Shown here: in pieces, positions 19,970 to 28,345 of the stretch
Layout of the letters: each line of letters opens with the position of its first letter
Position numbering within the stretch: the stretch's first letter is position 1
From: Fibrobacter sp. UWH4
Lineage (GTDB): Bacteria; Fibrobacterota; Fibrobacteria; Fibrobacterales; Fibrobacteraceae
Length of the DNA: 64,000 nt
Assembly (NCBI RefSeq): GCF_900142475.1
Contig: NZ_FRAY01000006.1
Span: 1-64,000 of the forward strand
Direction of reading: 5' to 3'
The notes under the pieces: generated by a model
What the model saw: the letters and a program-made list of their open reading frames with translations, nothing else
Databases searched by the model: none
Told to the model about the DNA's origin: nothing
Translations under genes and position numbers: made by a program

Positions 19970-19998
19970 TTGACAGCGGGAAAACTCTTTACTATATT
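19970..19998 (+). promoter_or_regulatory. strong sigma-70 promoter of tRNA-Val
   Basis: TTGACA (19970-19975), a 17-nt spacer, and TATATT (19993-19998); transcription would start about 6 nt before the tRNA. Confidence 0.85.
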
Positions 19999-20010
19999 TG
20001 CTCGCACCTC

Positions 20011-20085
20011 GGACGGTTAGCTCAGTTGGTTTAGAGCGCTGCTTTCACACGGCAGAGGTCACTGGTTCAAATCCAGTACCGTCCA
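20011..20085 (+). tRNA. tRNA-Val (anticodon CAC)
   Basis: A 75-nt cloverleaf: acceptor GGACGGT/ACCGTCC, D arm, anticodon stem CTGCT/GGCAG with loop TTCACAC giving anticodon CAC (reads GTG), and T loop TTCAAAT between ACTGG and CCAGT. The 3' CCA is not encoded. A short hairpin with a T-run follows (about 20093-20124). Confidence 0.95.
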
Positions 20086-20092
20086 CTTGAAA

Positions 20093-20124
20093 AAGGCTTC
20101 CTACCCCGGAGGTCTTTTTTTTGT
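20093..20124 (+). terminator. probable terminator after tRNA-Val
   Basis: AAGGCTTCC can pair imperfectly with GGAGGTCTT, followed by a T-run. Confidence 0.5.
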
Positions 20125-20200
20125 GCAACCCATTTTTGTTATCTTGTCTGTGCAATTCCGCAAAATGCAACGAAACGACGCTCCGGCGCATCTAAAGGGC

Positions 20201-21511
20201 ATGATCAACAGAGTTTCACATACAGGTATCCTTGCCGCCCTCCTGCTCACGGCTCTCTCGACCGTAAGCCTCGCCGAAAGCGCCTGGACGCTGGAGGATT
20301 GCCTCAAGCAAGCGAAGAAGTCGAGCCTGAAACTAGAATCCGCCAAGCTTCGCGAACAGGCGGCCGACATCTCGGTCAAGCAGGCCAAGTCGGGCAATTC
20401 CCCGACCGTAAGCGCAAGCATCCAGAATACGCTCTACGACCATCCCTTTATCGACAACGAGGACCATTACCGCCTGAATCTCGGCATTTCCGGTTCCTAC
20501 ACCCTCTGGGACGGGGGCGCCACGAGCCTGAACGTGGAATCCAAGACGCTCTCCAAGGAGGCGACCGCTTTCGCCACGCAGCAGACGGAACGCAGCGTGC
20601 AAGAAAGCGTGCTCAACGCCTACATGAGCCTACTAGCCGCAAGCGAGAACCTGCGCACCGCAGACGCCTCCGTGGAACTCGCCCAGGCGGAATTCGAACA
20701 TTACGGCAAGCTTTTCGAAGCGGGCTCCATCACCAAGAAGGACCTGACGCAGTCGCAATCGAACGTATTGCAGAAACAGACCTCGCAGCTTAGCGCACAG
20801 CTTTCGGTAAGCACCGCCAAGACCACCTTGCGCCAGCTACTGGAGCTCGACGATTCCGCCGAATTCCAGATTGCAGCCCCCGAAACAGACATCGAAAGCC
20901 CCGACTCGCTCCCCCCGCTCCCCGCCTACGAACAACTTAATGCCGACGCCCAGAAAGCCAATCCGGGGCTCAAGTCCGACAGCATCTCCGTACGCGCCGC
21001 ACAGAAGAATACCCAGGTCGCAAGCAAAGGGAGTTCCATCACCGTCACGCTCGGCGCCAATTCCAGCACCGGCCTGCAGGCATGGGAATCCGGGGACTAC
21101 AAGGGACAACTCAAGTACGGTTGGCAGAATTCCATTTCGCTCGGCATCAACATCCCGATTATCGATGGCGGTGCCACGGAAAACAAGGTGCTGCAGGCCC
21201 AGGTGAACGAGACCGAATCGCAGGTGAGCCTGAAAGAAAATCTCAAGACTCTCGAGAACAACATCGAAAAGCTTTACCTGAATGCCGTCAGCGCCGATAT
21301 GCAGTGGAAAGCGGCCATCCTCCAGGTCGAAGCGGAATCCGAAGCGCTCGCAGTCGCCGAAGAACAGCGGGGCGCCGGAGCACTCACCTACACCGATTTC
21401 CTTACCCAGAAAAACAACCTGGAAAAAGCCCGCATCACGCTCACGAACGCGAAATACACGAGTCTGCTCTCCCGCAAGCTTCTGGAACTCTACCAGGGTA
21501 AACTCGACTAG
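20201..21511 (+). CDS. TolC-family outer-membrane efflux/secretion protein
   Basis: A 436-residue outer-membrane channel protein with signal peptide (ending SLA near residue 22) and the duplicated TolC/OMF domain: long helices and two DGGAT motifs (SYTLWDGGATS and IIDGGATENK) at equivalent positions in the two halves. It would pair with an inner-membrane pump and adaptor protein; neither is adjacent, though a MacB-type ABC pair is at 33352-35401. The ATG at 20201 begins the signal peptide; longer in-frame starts at 20087 and 20165 overlap the tRNA terminator or lack a ribosome-binding site. Confidence 0.88.
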   Translation: MINRVSHTGILAALLLTALSTVSLAESAWTLEDCLKQAKKSSLKLESAKLREQAADISVKQAKSGNSPTVSASIQNTLYDHPFIDNEDHYRLNLGISGSYTLWDGGATSLNVESKTLSKEATAFATQQTERSVQESVLNAYMSLLAASENLRTADASVELAQAEFEHYGKLFEAGSITKKDLTQSQSNVLQKQTSQLSAQLSVSTAKTTLRQLLELDDSAEFQIAAPETDIESPDSLPPLPAYEQLNADAQKANPGLKSDSISVRAAQKNTQVASKGSSITVTLGANSSTGLQAWESGDYKGQLKYGWQNSISLGINIPIIDGGATENKVLQAQVNETESQVSLKENLKTLENNIEKLYLNAVSADMQWKAAILQVEAESEALAVAEEQRGAGALTYTDFLTQKNNLEKARITLTNAKYTSLLSRKLLELYQGKLD

Positions 21512-21564
21512 ACTTTTTTACTATATATTCCTGCAGGGAATCCGTTTGGGTGATCGGAGGCTAT

Positions 21565-23136
21565 ATGCATTTATTCAAGGTATTGCCCCTCTGCATTGCA
21601 GGGGCGTTCAGCTATTCCCTGGCGGTACTCGACCTACCGAACACTCAACCCAAGGTCGACGCTTCTTACTGGAAAGCCGCTCTCGACAGCACGTGGCAAG
21701 GGCTTATCCGTCGAAACATCGATCCCTACAGCGAAGGCGAGGGACTCATTCACCGCCCCAAGAGCGAAACACCGGGCGATGCCGTGAGCGAAGCGGTCGG
21801 ATACGGCATGCTCGTCGCACTCTACGCCAACGACCAGGATCACTTCAATTCCATCTGGGACGCTGCCAACGAAAAGATGTGGGGCGGCTGTTACTACAAC
21901 TGGCAAATGGCACCCAACGGGAACATTTCCGGAAGGGGAGCCGCTACCGACGCCGAAGAAGACGTCGCCCTCGCCCTGATCTTTGCAGACAAGTTAGTTT
22001 CCGCCGGCAAGTGGAAACCCTACACCTCGACCAAGTTCAACTACGGTTACGCCGAACATGCCCAGAAAATTCTGGATTGCATGTGGAGCACAGAACAAAT
22101 TACAGGCAACGGAATCCTCGCCCCCGGCGCAGGCTGGGGCGGCGACGATTTCGTGAACCCAGGCTATTTTTCACCGGCATGGTATAGGATCTTCGCCAAG
22201 TTCGACAGCAACGGCGATCGTTGGAATACGGTCGTCGAAAAGACCTACGAAATACTGGCAAACAGCCCCGGATACAGCATGGGAATGGTCCCCGACTGGA
22301 TGCGTCCTGACGGCGGCTGGGCCGGAAGCCTCGGCTATAACGCCTACTTCAACAGCCGCGCCTTTTTCAAGGATGCCATCCGAATCCTTTGGCGAGTCGC
22401 CATCGATGCCGTTTGGTTTGACGAGCCTCGCGCCAAGGCTTTCCTCAAAAACGCCGTCAGCTTTATCAATACGAAGGGCGGTGCCAAGGCAGCAAACTTC
22501 TACCAGATCGAAAACGCAGGCGAACTTCTGCCCGCCGAAGACATCTGGACCGATTTTAACGACAGCAAGAACAAGGACACCTGGCGCTACCGCAGCGAAC
22601 ACAGCCACCTGACCATCGGCATGTGGGCTACGGCGGCCGTCGCCGCAGGGGAATCTGCCGACCGCATCGCCTTCAGCGAAGAACTCGCCAAGTTCTACGA
22701 AGGCGGAGACTACTTCGGAGTCGCCAAGGATCCCACTGGCGGCATCGAGGACACGCTCCACAACGAGATGTACTTCGACCAGTTCCTCGCCTGGTTCGGC
22801 GCCTCGATGATGAGCGGGACATTTATGAACGTAATCGACGTCATCGACAACCCGAAAGCGGCAACCCCCGGAGACTCCTCTTCTCTCACCAAGACCGCCG
22901 CAATCAAGCAAAGCCGCTTGGCCGTCAACGGGGAAATCCGCATGAGCCGCGCGGGAAACGCCATCCTGTTTACGCTTCCCGAGACCGCGGAATGGAGCCT
23001 TTACGATATGAACGGTCATAAAATCGCAGAATCCCACGGCTCCAAATTCCTGTGGAAGCAAGGCCATCGCGGTATCTACATTGTAAAAGCCCGTTCCAAG
23101 GGAACGAGCTACATGCGAAAAGTTGCAATCCGCTAA
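21565..23136 (+). CDS. secreted GH8 endoglucanase/xylanase with T9SS-like tail
   Basis: A 523-residue glycoside hydrolase family 8 enzyme, inverting, with an (alpha/alpha)6 barrel over about residues 30-425. The catalytic acid is Glu76 in SEAVGYGM; the signature strand ATDAEEDVALAL begins at about residue 127 and contains Asp129. A signal peptide covers about residues 1-20. After a linker, the last ~75 residues (WSLYDMNGHKI, RGIYIVKARS, MRKVAIR) match the T9SS-like tails of the other enzymes here. GGAGG precedes the ATG at 21565. A TATATT at 21524-21529 suggests its own promoter. Endoglucanase versus xylanase activity cannot be decided from sequence. Confidence 0.92.
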   Translation: MHLFKVLPLCIAGAFSYSLAVLDLPNTQPKVDASYWKAALDSTWQGLIRRNIDPYSEGEGLIHRPKSETPGDAVSEAVGYGMLVALYANDQDHFNSIWDAANEKMWGGCYYNWQMAPNGNISGRGAATDAEEDVALALIFADKLVSAGKWKPYTSTKFNYGYAEHAQKILDCMWSTEQITGNGILAPGAGWGGDDFVNPGYFSPAWYRIFAKFDSNGDRWNTVVEKTYEILANSPGYSMGMVPDWMRPDGGWAGSLGYNAYFNSRAFFKDAIRILWRVAIDAVWFDEPRAKAFLKNAVSFINTKGGAKAANFYQIENAGELLPAEDIWTDFNDSKNKDTWRYRSEHSHLTIGMWATAAVAAGESADRIAFSEELAKFYEGGDYFGVAKDPTGGIEDTLHNEMYFDQFLAWFGASMMSGTFMNVIDVIDNPKAATPGDSSSLTKTAAIKQSRLAVNGEIRMSRAGNAILFTLPETAEWSLYDMNGHKIAESHGSKFLWKQGHRGIYIVKARSKGTSYMRKVAIR

Positions 23137-23163
23137 AAGAATCTCTTGAAAGATTCTCTCGAC

Positions 23164-23190
23164 GGCGCAGTTTTTACTGCGCCTTTTTCT
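23164..23190 (+). terminator. terminator after the GH8 gene, overlapping the end of the convergent transporter gene
   Basis: GGCGCAGT (23164-23171) pairs with ACTGCGCC (23176-23183), followed by TTTTTCTT. The right arm lies in the last codons of the convergent gene. Confidence 0.82.
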
Positions 23191-24169
23191 TGTCGCGCCA
23201 AGCGAAAATGTTTGCCAGCACCGTTCCGCTAATGGAATGATAGGCGCAACTCAAAGCGCAGGGCACCATGCAAAGTACCGCGGCGGGGTTCTTCGCCACG
23301 TTCTCGGGATCCGCAAAGAAAGCCATGGCAAGCACGGTCGCCATGCCGGCATTCTGCACGCCGACCTCAATCGCAATGGTACGCTTCTTGGCGGTATTGA
23401 ACTTGAAAAGTTTACCCACACCATAACCAAGCAAATAGCCCAGCGCATTGTGGCAGAACACCACCGCAAGCACCAGGAAAATCAAGCCAAGGCCGTTTGC
23501 GAACAGCTGCGGGCGCACCGTCACGACGACACCACCCACGATCATCATCAGGCCAATCACACTGACGGCGGGCATATTCGACTGGATTTCCTTAAATACG
23601 GCGCGCTTGCCCAGGAAATAGTTGCAAAGGAACCCGATGGTAATCGGCGCAATCGTCACATACAGAATGTTCAGAAACATTCCCTTCGCATTCACGTCGA
23701 TGCTCGTGTCGGCAAGCCAAAGCACAAGCAGCGGCGTCATAATCGGCGCAAGGAGCGTGCTCACCATGGTCATGCTCACGGAATACGTGACATCGCCATG
23801 GGCCAAGAAGCTCATGACGTTGCTCGAAACGCCGCCCGGGCAGCATCCTACCAGAATGATACCCACGGCAAGGTACGGATCCAGCCCGAACACCTTCGTA
23901 AGCCCGAAGGCCACAAACGGCATGATCGTATACTGAGCAACCGCACCGAGCAAAATGTGGAACGGCTGTTTTAACAGATTGCGCACATCGTCTGTCGAAA
24001 TGGTAAGGCCCATACTCAACATAATGACGCCGAGAATGACGGAAGATACATTCCCGTGAACCCAGCCAAAAGCGACCGGGACGAAGAATGCGACTATTGC
24101 GCTTGCGATGACAAAGAGTGAAGCGTAGTTAGAAAGCAGACGGCAAAATGCCTTGATTACCTTAAACAT
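23174..24169 (-). CDS. bile acid:sodium symporter (BASS) family transporter
   Basis: A 331-residue inner-membrane protein with about nine to ten helices. It contains the SMGLTISTDDVR segment after helix 2, the conserved CCPGGVSSNVMSFLAHGD region that contributes to sodium binding, and EVGVQNAGMATVLA in the crossover helix of the second repeat. Bacterial members move organic acids such as pantoate or pyruvate-like anions rather than bile acids; the substrate here is unknown. I chose the ATG at 24169. TATATT ends 7 nt upstream, so the mRNA is probably leaderless. Confidence 0.88.
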   Translation of the reverse strand: MFKVIKAFCRLLSNYASLFVIASAIVAFFVPVAFGWVHGNVSSVILGVIMLSMGLTISTDDVRNLLKQPFHILLGAVAQYTIMPFVAFGLTKVFGLDPYLAVGIILVGCCPGGVSSNVMSFLAHGDVTYSVSMTMVSTLLAPIMTPLLVLWLADTSIDVNAKGMFLNILYVTIAPITIGFLCNYFLGKRAVFKEIQSNMPAVSVIGLMMIVGGVVVTVRPQLFANGLGLIFLVLAVVFCHNALGYLLGYGVGKLFKFNTAKKRTIAIEVGVQNAGMATVLAMAFFADPENVAKNPAAVLCMVPCALSCAYHSISGTVLANIFAWRDKKKAQ

Positions 24170-24176
24170 ACCGCAC

Positions 24177-24205
24177 AATATAGGAAAAGCGTTCCTCCGT
24201 TGCAA
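24177..24205 (-). promoter_or_regulatory. promoter of the BASS transporter, leaderless architecture
   Basis: Minus strand: TTGCAA (24200-24205), 17-nt spacer, TATATT (24177-24182), then 7 nt to the ATG at 24169. Confidence 0.6.
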
Positions 24206-24234
24206 TCATGCTCGACCGCAACGTAAGGGAAGTC

Positions 24235-25866
24235 CTACATGACTCCGGTATCCAGCCCCTTCACGGGGATATAGCGGACAGATCCATCGGCCGAAATGAT
24301 CATGGCGACACCGGCCATGTAATTCACCCATTTCCACTTTTCATAATAACGGACATTCGCGTGTCCATCCGTCGTGTAGGCTAGCAGGGGCACCACCAAA
24401 AAGTCGTGTGTACACAGGACATTGACGCGTTTCATGGTCGCAAGATTTGCAACGACATTGTCCCGGAGCAATTCCTCGCTACGCGCTTCCAGATCGTAGA
24501 AGGCGTCCGGATACGCCCCGGTAAACGCATACCTGGAATAGACGACCCAGCCGCCGCCATCCGAATTCATGTAAGCCTCGACCTTCGCGGCGTCCTTCAC
24601 GAACCAGTTGCCATCCATATAGGGCAATACGTCCAGCGAATAATTCGACTGTCCCTTGCCCTGCGCAATGTTTTCGCAGGTTTCCTTGGTACGCGCGTAG
24701 CCCGAATATCCGTAATAGAAATCTTCCTTGGCGACAGCGGCAAGACGCGAACCCAAATTGCGGGCATACTGTTTCCCGTTATCGGTCAGGTGACCGTTCG
24801 GCCCAGTGTCATCGGTGCGTTCGCTATGACGGATAATAAAAACCGCCTTGTCGTCGGCCTTCAGACTCGCATAGACTTCCACTAGGTCGGTAAACCCGTC
24901 GGCTTCCTGCGGGGTCGCCACTCGCCAAGTCCCCGCATCGAAGATGTAATAGTTGTCGTGAATGACGCGGCCTTCGCGGACTTCCCTGTCATACCCGCCA
25001 GGGCCAAAGTCTGCCGTATCCTTTTCTATCGGTTGGGCGATGCGCCATTCCCTGTTATTCACGTCGCAAATAAAGCGCACCGCCGAATGGTCCGACGTTT
25101 CGTAGTCATTTGCAAATAAGGCGCTCTGTCCCTGATTCACGAAAGTGACCGTTCCCGCATTCGCATCGGTACAAGGTTCAAAGGCATAAGCCAGCGGAAT
25201 AAAGGCGCGCATGAACCGTTCGAAGTTCGGCACGTTCCCGCCATAAGCCGACACCGCGTTGTTGCGGATATCGTTGTACTTCCATACGGAATCGATACCC
25301 ACGGTCCAATCCGCAATCTGGATTTTCAAGTTAGGGTCATTCCAGACACCGTCGCCCTTCAGGTCCTCCCCCACGCTACGGATAAAATTTTCCGTTTCTT
25401 CCTTGCTTGCCCGGTTCTGGATCAAGGCCGAAATAGCGAGCACGACCGCATCGTATTCCGCAGCCAGCGGGACGGAGTCTATTCCGAAGGCGGCCGCCAC
25501 TTCTCTTTTCGCCTGCACCACCGCCGAATCTATGGGGACATGGTTCATCAGGAGTTGTTCCACACGGGGGCGAGACAGCAATGTCAAGATATCTGCTCCT
25601 GACGACTCAAGAGCCACCCGTACAGAATCGAGAGTATCACCAGCGTCACCGACGGACGAATATTCTTTCAGAATTTCGTAGACATACAAAGGTGCGCGCA
25701 CGGTATCGACAACGACAGGCGCCGATGAACCGTGACTGTTTTCCGGCGAATCGCTTCCTGCAACGCCACCGGTAGAATTTTCACCAGAACATGCCGACAG
25801 CATAACAAAAGCTAGCGGCACAACACACAACCGAATTATTCTAACCAAATCCATTTTCCAAGACAT
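24235..25866 (-). CDS. lipoprotein with histidine-phosphatase-like domain (smaller paralogue)
   Basis: A 543-residue lipoprotein (lipobox LSAC near residue 26) with a Ser/Gly-rich linker. The C-terminal domain (about residues 335-535) resembles branch 1 histidine phosphatases: FIIRHSER with phospho-acceptor His347, then TKETCENIA, and THDFLVVPL carrying the second histidine. Two short Fibrobacter-like cysteine/tryptophan modules come before it (VRFICDVNNREWR, YYIFDAGTWRVATP). A helical region lies at 65-200. Location is the periplasm or outer membrane; the substrate may be a phosphorylated sugar or phytate-like compound. It is a diverged neighbour of the next gene, 38 bp apart on the same strand. 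The start is one of two close ATGs. Confidence 0.72.
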   Translation of the reverse strand: MSWKMDLVRIIRLCVVPLAFVMLSACSGENSTGGVAGSDSPENSHGSSAPVVVDTVRAPLYVYEILKEYSSVGDAGDTLDSVRVALESSGADILTLLSRPRVEQLLMNHVPIDSAVVQAKREVAAAFGIDSVPLAAEYDAVVLAISALIQNRASKEETENFIRSVGEDLKGDGVWNDPNLKIQIADWTVGIDSVWKYNDIRNNAVSAYGGNVPNFERFMRAFIPLAYAFEPCTDANAGTVTFVNQGQSALFANDYETSDHSAVRFICDVNNREWRIAQPIEKDTADFGPGGYDREVREGRVIHDNYYIFDAGTWRVATPQEADGFTDLVEVYASLKADDKAVFIIRHSERTDDTGPNGHLTDNGKQYARNLGSRLAAVAKEDFYYGYSGYARTKETCENIAQGKGQSNYSLDVLPYMDGNWFVKDAAKVEAYMNSDGGGWVVYSRYAFTGAYPDAFYDLEARSEELLRDNVVANLATMKRVNVLCTHDFLVVPLLAYTTDGHANVRYYEKWKWVNYMAGVAMIISADGSVRYIPVKGLDTGVM

Positions 25867-25904
25867 CCCATTTTTGCGCGGTCACCCACCACGCAAGGCA
25901 TACA

Positions 25905-28265
25905 CTACATCGTCATCGAACCGGACTCAAGGCCCTTTACAGGCACGTAGCGCATCTTGCCGCTCGCATCCATAATAATCGCGACTCCAGCAAGGTAATT
26001 GATCCACTGCTTGGTATCGAAGTAGCGCAGGTTGACCTTCTTGTCGGTACAATAGGCGGTAAAGGGGACCACGAACGTATCGTGCGAAATCCAGACGCCG
26101 ACCTTTTTCACTTTCGCAAAATGCGGCTTGACGATTTCCTGCAAGAATTCCTCACTGCGGTCTTCGAAATCGTAGAACGCTTCCGGACATATTCCCTTGT
26201 AGGCATAAGCCGAATTTGTGCCCCATCCACCACCATTAGCGCTCTTGCAGCTTTCGTACTGCGAATTGTCCTTCACATACCATTCGCCATCCAGGTCCTC
26301 GATCGTATTTTCCGTATAGTTCGTCCCGGCACCCGCAGCAATGTTCTCGCAGGTTTCTATGCTTCTCGTATAAGTCGAATTGGCGAAATAGATGCTTTCG
26401 CCCTTCAGCTTTGCTCCGACATTCTTGGATTGCGTTTTTCCACCGTCTGTCAAGTTTCCCTTTTTCCCCGTATCGTTCGTCCTTTCGGCATGACGCAGCA
26501 GGAAAATAACCTTCTCGTCGGACTTGAGATTCTTGTACACATCGCTCAAGTCCTCGAAATCCTGGACATCATCGCTGGTCGCCGCGCGCCACTTGTTCTG
26601 TTCATAGACATAGTACTTGTCGGTATTGATGCGGCCTACCTTGAGCTGCCCCTCGTATTCACCCACGAGTCCGTAGGTATCCTTTTCCAGATCGGTCGCC
26701 GCACGCCACTCGTGCGTTTCGGCATCACAGATAAAGCGAACCTTCGGCCCCTGCAAATCGTAACCCGAGACAAAGAAGGCGCTCAGACTGTTACTGATAA
26801 ATTTCACGGAATCGGCATTAGAAGCATTGCACTCGCCAAAGTTATAGACGGTCGTCCAGAAGTGCTTCAGGTGCTTTTCGAAATCGGGAACATTACCCAA
26901 ATGCCACGAGGCGATATTATTCCGAATGGTCGCGTAAGATCCACTCGTATCTAGCGTCATGAGCCAGTCCGCCAAATCCGCCTTCGCGTTGTTGTCGTCC
27001 CAGTTTCCGTTACCCTTGATACGATCCGCAATCCCCGCAGTATACTGCATCATGTCGTTGCCAGAGCCCTTACGCTGCATCATGATCGAGATGGCAAGCA
27101 GGGCGCCGCTGTACTCGTCACCATCGAAGAGACCGATATCCTCGGCAAACCGGCCATCCGTCGTGAGCGTCTGTTGTTGCTGTCCAAAGTTTCCCCAGCC
27201 GAAACCACCCCCATTTCCACCGGTGCTGGAAGATCCCAACTGGATTTCGAAGGATGCCAGAATGTCGCGCAGGGCCTGCGCCTTGACCGCTCGGATAGGC
27301 TGATTATTGCCGCTGTTCTCCACCAGCTTCAACACGCGCGGAGCTTCCATGTGGGTCAGCATATTCACGTTTACGGAATCCTTCTCCGTCACGTCAACCA
27401 CGGCTTCCAGCGTAACGATCGACGAAGACAATCCGCCCGTCAACTCATTCCTGAAATATCCGTTCGCCTTGACGCGCAGATAAGGCGAAACAAAATCGAC
27501 ACTGTCAAAACTATAATTACCTTCCGCATTCAATATGCAGCTCTTGTGGATACGCTTGGAATCGGCCAGATGTTGCGTGCTATCCAGTTCGATCAGCTTC
27601 ACCGAGGTTCCATAGCGGAAAGGCCCCTTCTCGACAACACCCAAAAGATGCGCTCCCACCATACGGGGTTCCGCCGTATCGACGGCAGCCGTATTGACGG
27701 TATTGCCACCAAAATTTCCCCAGGGGAACGTATTCCCACCGGAGCTTTCCGACCCCGAGGTTTCGTCTTCGGAATCATCCCCCACAGTCAGCACGCCGTT
27801 GCGACAGCCGACCTGGGCAACCTGGGCCACCGTTTCCGCTTCAACCCAGTCCCCGCCCAGACAGAAATACAGCATGTTCTCGCTCTGGACCAGGAAGGTT
27901 TCACCTTCAATCCCGGCAGAACATTCGGGCAAGGCATTGACATCCTTCACGACAGTCGTGTCCGTAATGACCGTATCTTCGATTCCGACAACCGGTCCTA
28001 CCGACGAACTCGAAAGACCTGCCGAAGAACCGCCCTGTATGACGCCGGAACTCGACATCGGACGTCCCAAGGAATCGAGAGCAACAACTCCACTGGAATT
28101 CTTGTCCGAATGTGGATCCGAAGAGGATTCCGAGCTTTCTTCTGCGGAATCTTCTTCCAGAGACGACGAAGAGGAATCATGGCTCGAACACGCCACCAGA
28201 GCGCAAGTGGTAAAAGTAAGGACAACAGTCCCCATTAGGCGATTGATTCGTCGTTTCAGCATCAT
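25905..28265 (-). CDS. large serine-rich lipoprotein with histidine-phosphatase-like domain
   Basis: A 786-residue lipoprotein (lipobox ALVAC near residue 26) followed by about 90 residues dominated by serine, a linker type common in Fibrobacter. Next come a Cys/Trp module (MLYFCLGGDWVEAE), a beta-rich region with a carboxypeptidase-like turn (residues 200-330), a helical region, two more modules (VRFICDAETHEWRAATD, YYVYEQNKWRAATS) and a histidine-phosphatase-like domain (about 580-780) with His592 in LLRHAER and a second His in ISHDTFVVPF. It shares 24235-25866's whole C-terminal half. TATATT ends 6 nt before the ATG. The catalytic role is inferred from motifs only. Confidence 0.72.
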   Translation of the reverse strand: MMLKRRINRLMGTVVLTFTTCALVACSSHDSSSSSLEEDSAEESSESSSDPHSDKNSSGVVALDSLGRPMSSSGVIQGGSSAGLSSSSVGPVVGIEDTVITDTTVVKDVNALPECSAGIEGETFLVQSENMLYFCLGGDWVEAETVAQVAQVGCRNGVLTVGDDSEDETSGSESSGGNTFPWGNFGGNTVNTAAVDTAEPRMVGAHLLGVVEKGPFRYGTSVKLIELDSTQHLADSKRIHKSCILNAEGNYSFDSVDFVSPYLRVKANGYFRNELTGGLSSSIVTLEAVVDVTEKDSVNVNMLTHMEAPRVLKLVENSGNNQPIRAVKAQALRDILASFEIQLGSSSTGGNGGGFGWGNFGQQQQTLTTDGRFAEDIGLFDGDEYSGALLAISIMMQRKGSGNDMMQYTAGIADRIKGNGNWDDNNAKADLADWLMTLDTSGSYATIRNNIASWHLGNVPDFEKHLKHFWTTVYNFGECNASNADSVKFISNSLSAFFVSGYDLQGPKVRFICDAETHEWRAATDLEKDTYGLVGEYEGQLKVGRINTDKYYVYEQNKWRAATSDDVQDFEDLSDVYKNLKSDEKVIFLLRHAERTNDTGKKGNLTDGGKTQSKNVGAKLKGESIYFANSTYTRSIETCENIAAGAGTNYTENTIEDLDGEWYVKDNSQYESCKSANGGGWGTNSAYAYKGICPEAFYDFEDRSEEFLQEIVKPHFAKVKKVGVWISHDTFVVPFTAYCTDKKVNLRYFDTKQWINYLAGVAIIMDASGKMRYVPVKGLESGSMTM

Positions 28266-28271
28266 TCAAGC

Positions 28272-28277
28272 AATATA
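28272..28277 (-). promoter_or_regulatory. -10 element for a probably leaderless mRNA (large lipoprotein)
   Basis: On the minus strand TATATT ends 6 nt before the ATG at 28265; no Shine-Dalgarno sequence is present. Confidence 0.5.
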
Positions 28278-28303
28278 AAAAGTTTTTCCGTTAAATAAAA
28301 TAA

Positions 28304-28328
28304 ACCCCCGTCTTGCGGGGGTAATAGG
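28304..28328 (-). terminator. terminator of the CoA-transferase gene
   Basis: ACCCCCG (28304-28310) pairs with CGGGGGT (28316-28322). On the minus strand the hairpin is followed by a T-rich stretch. Confidence 0.75.
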
Positions 28329-28345
28329 GGGACAATAGGGGAATG

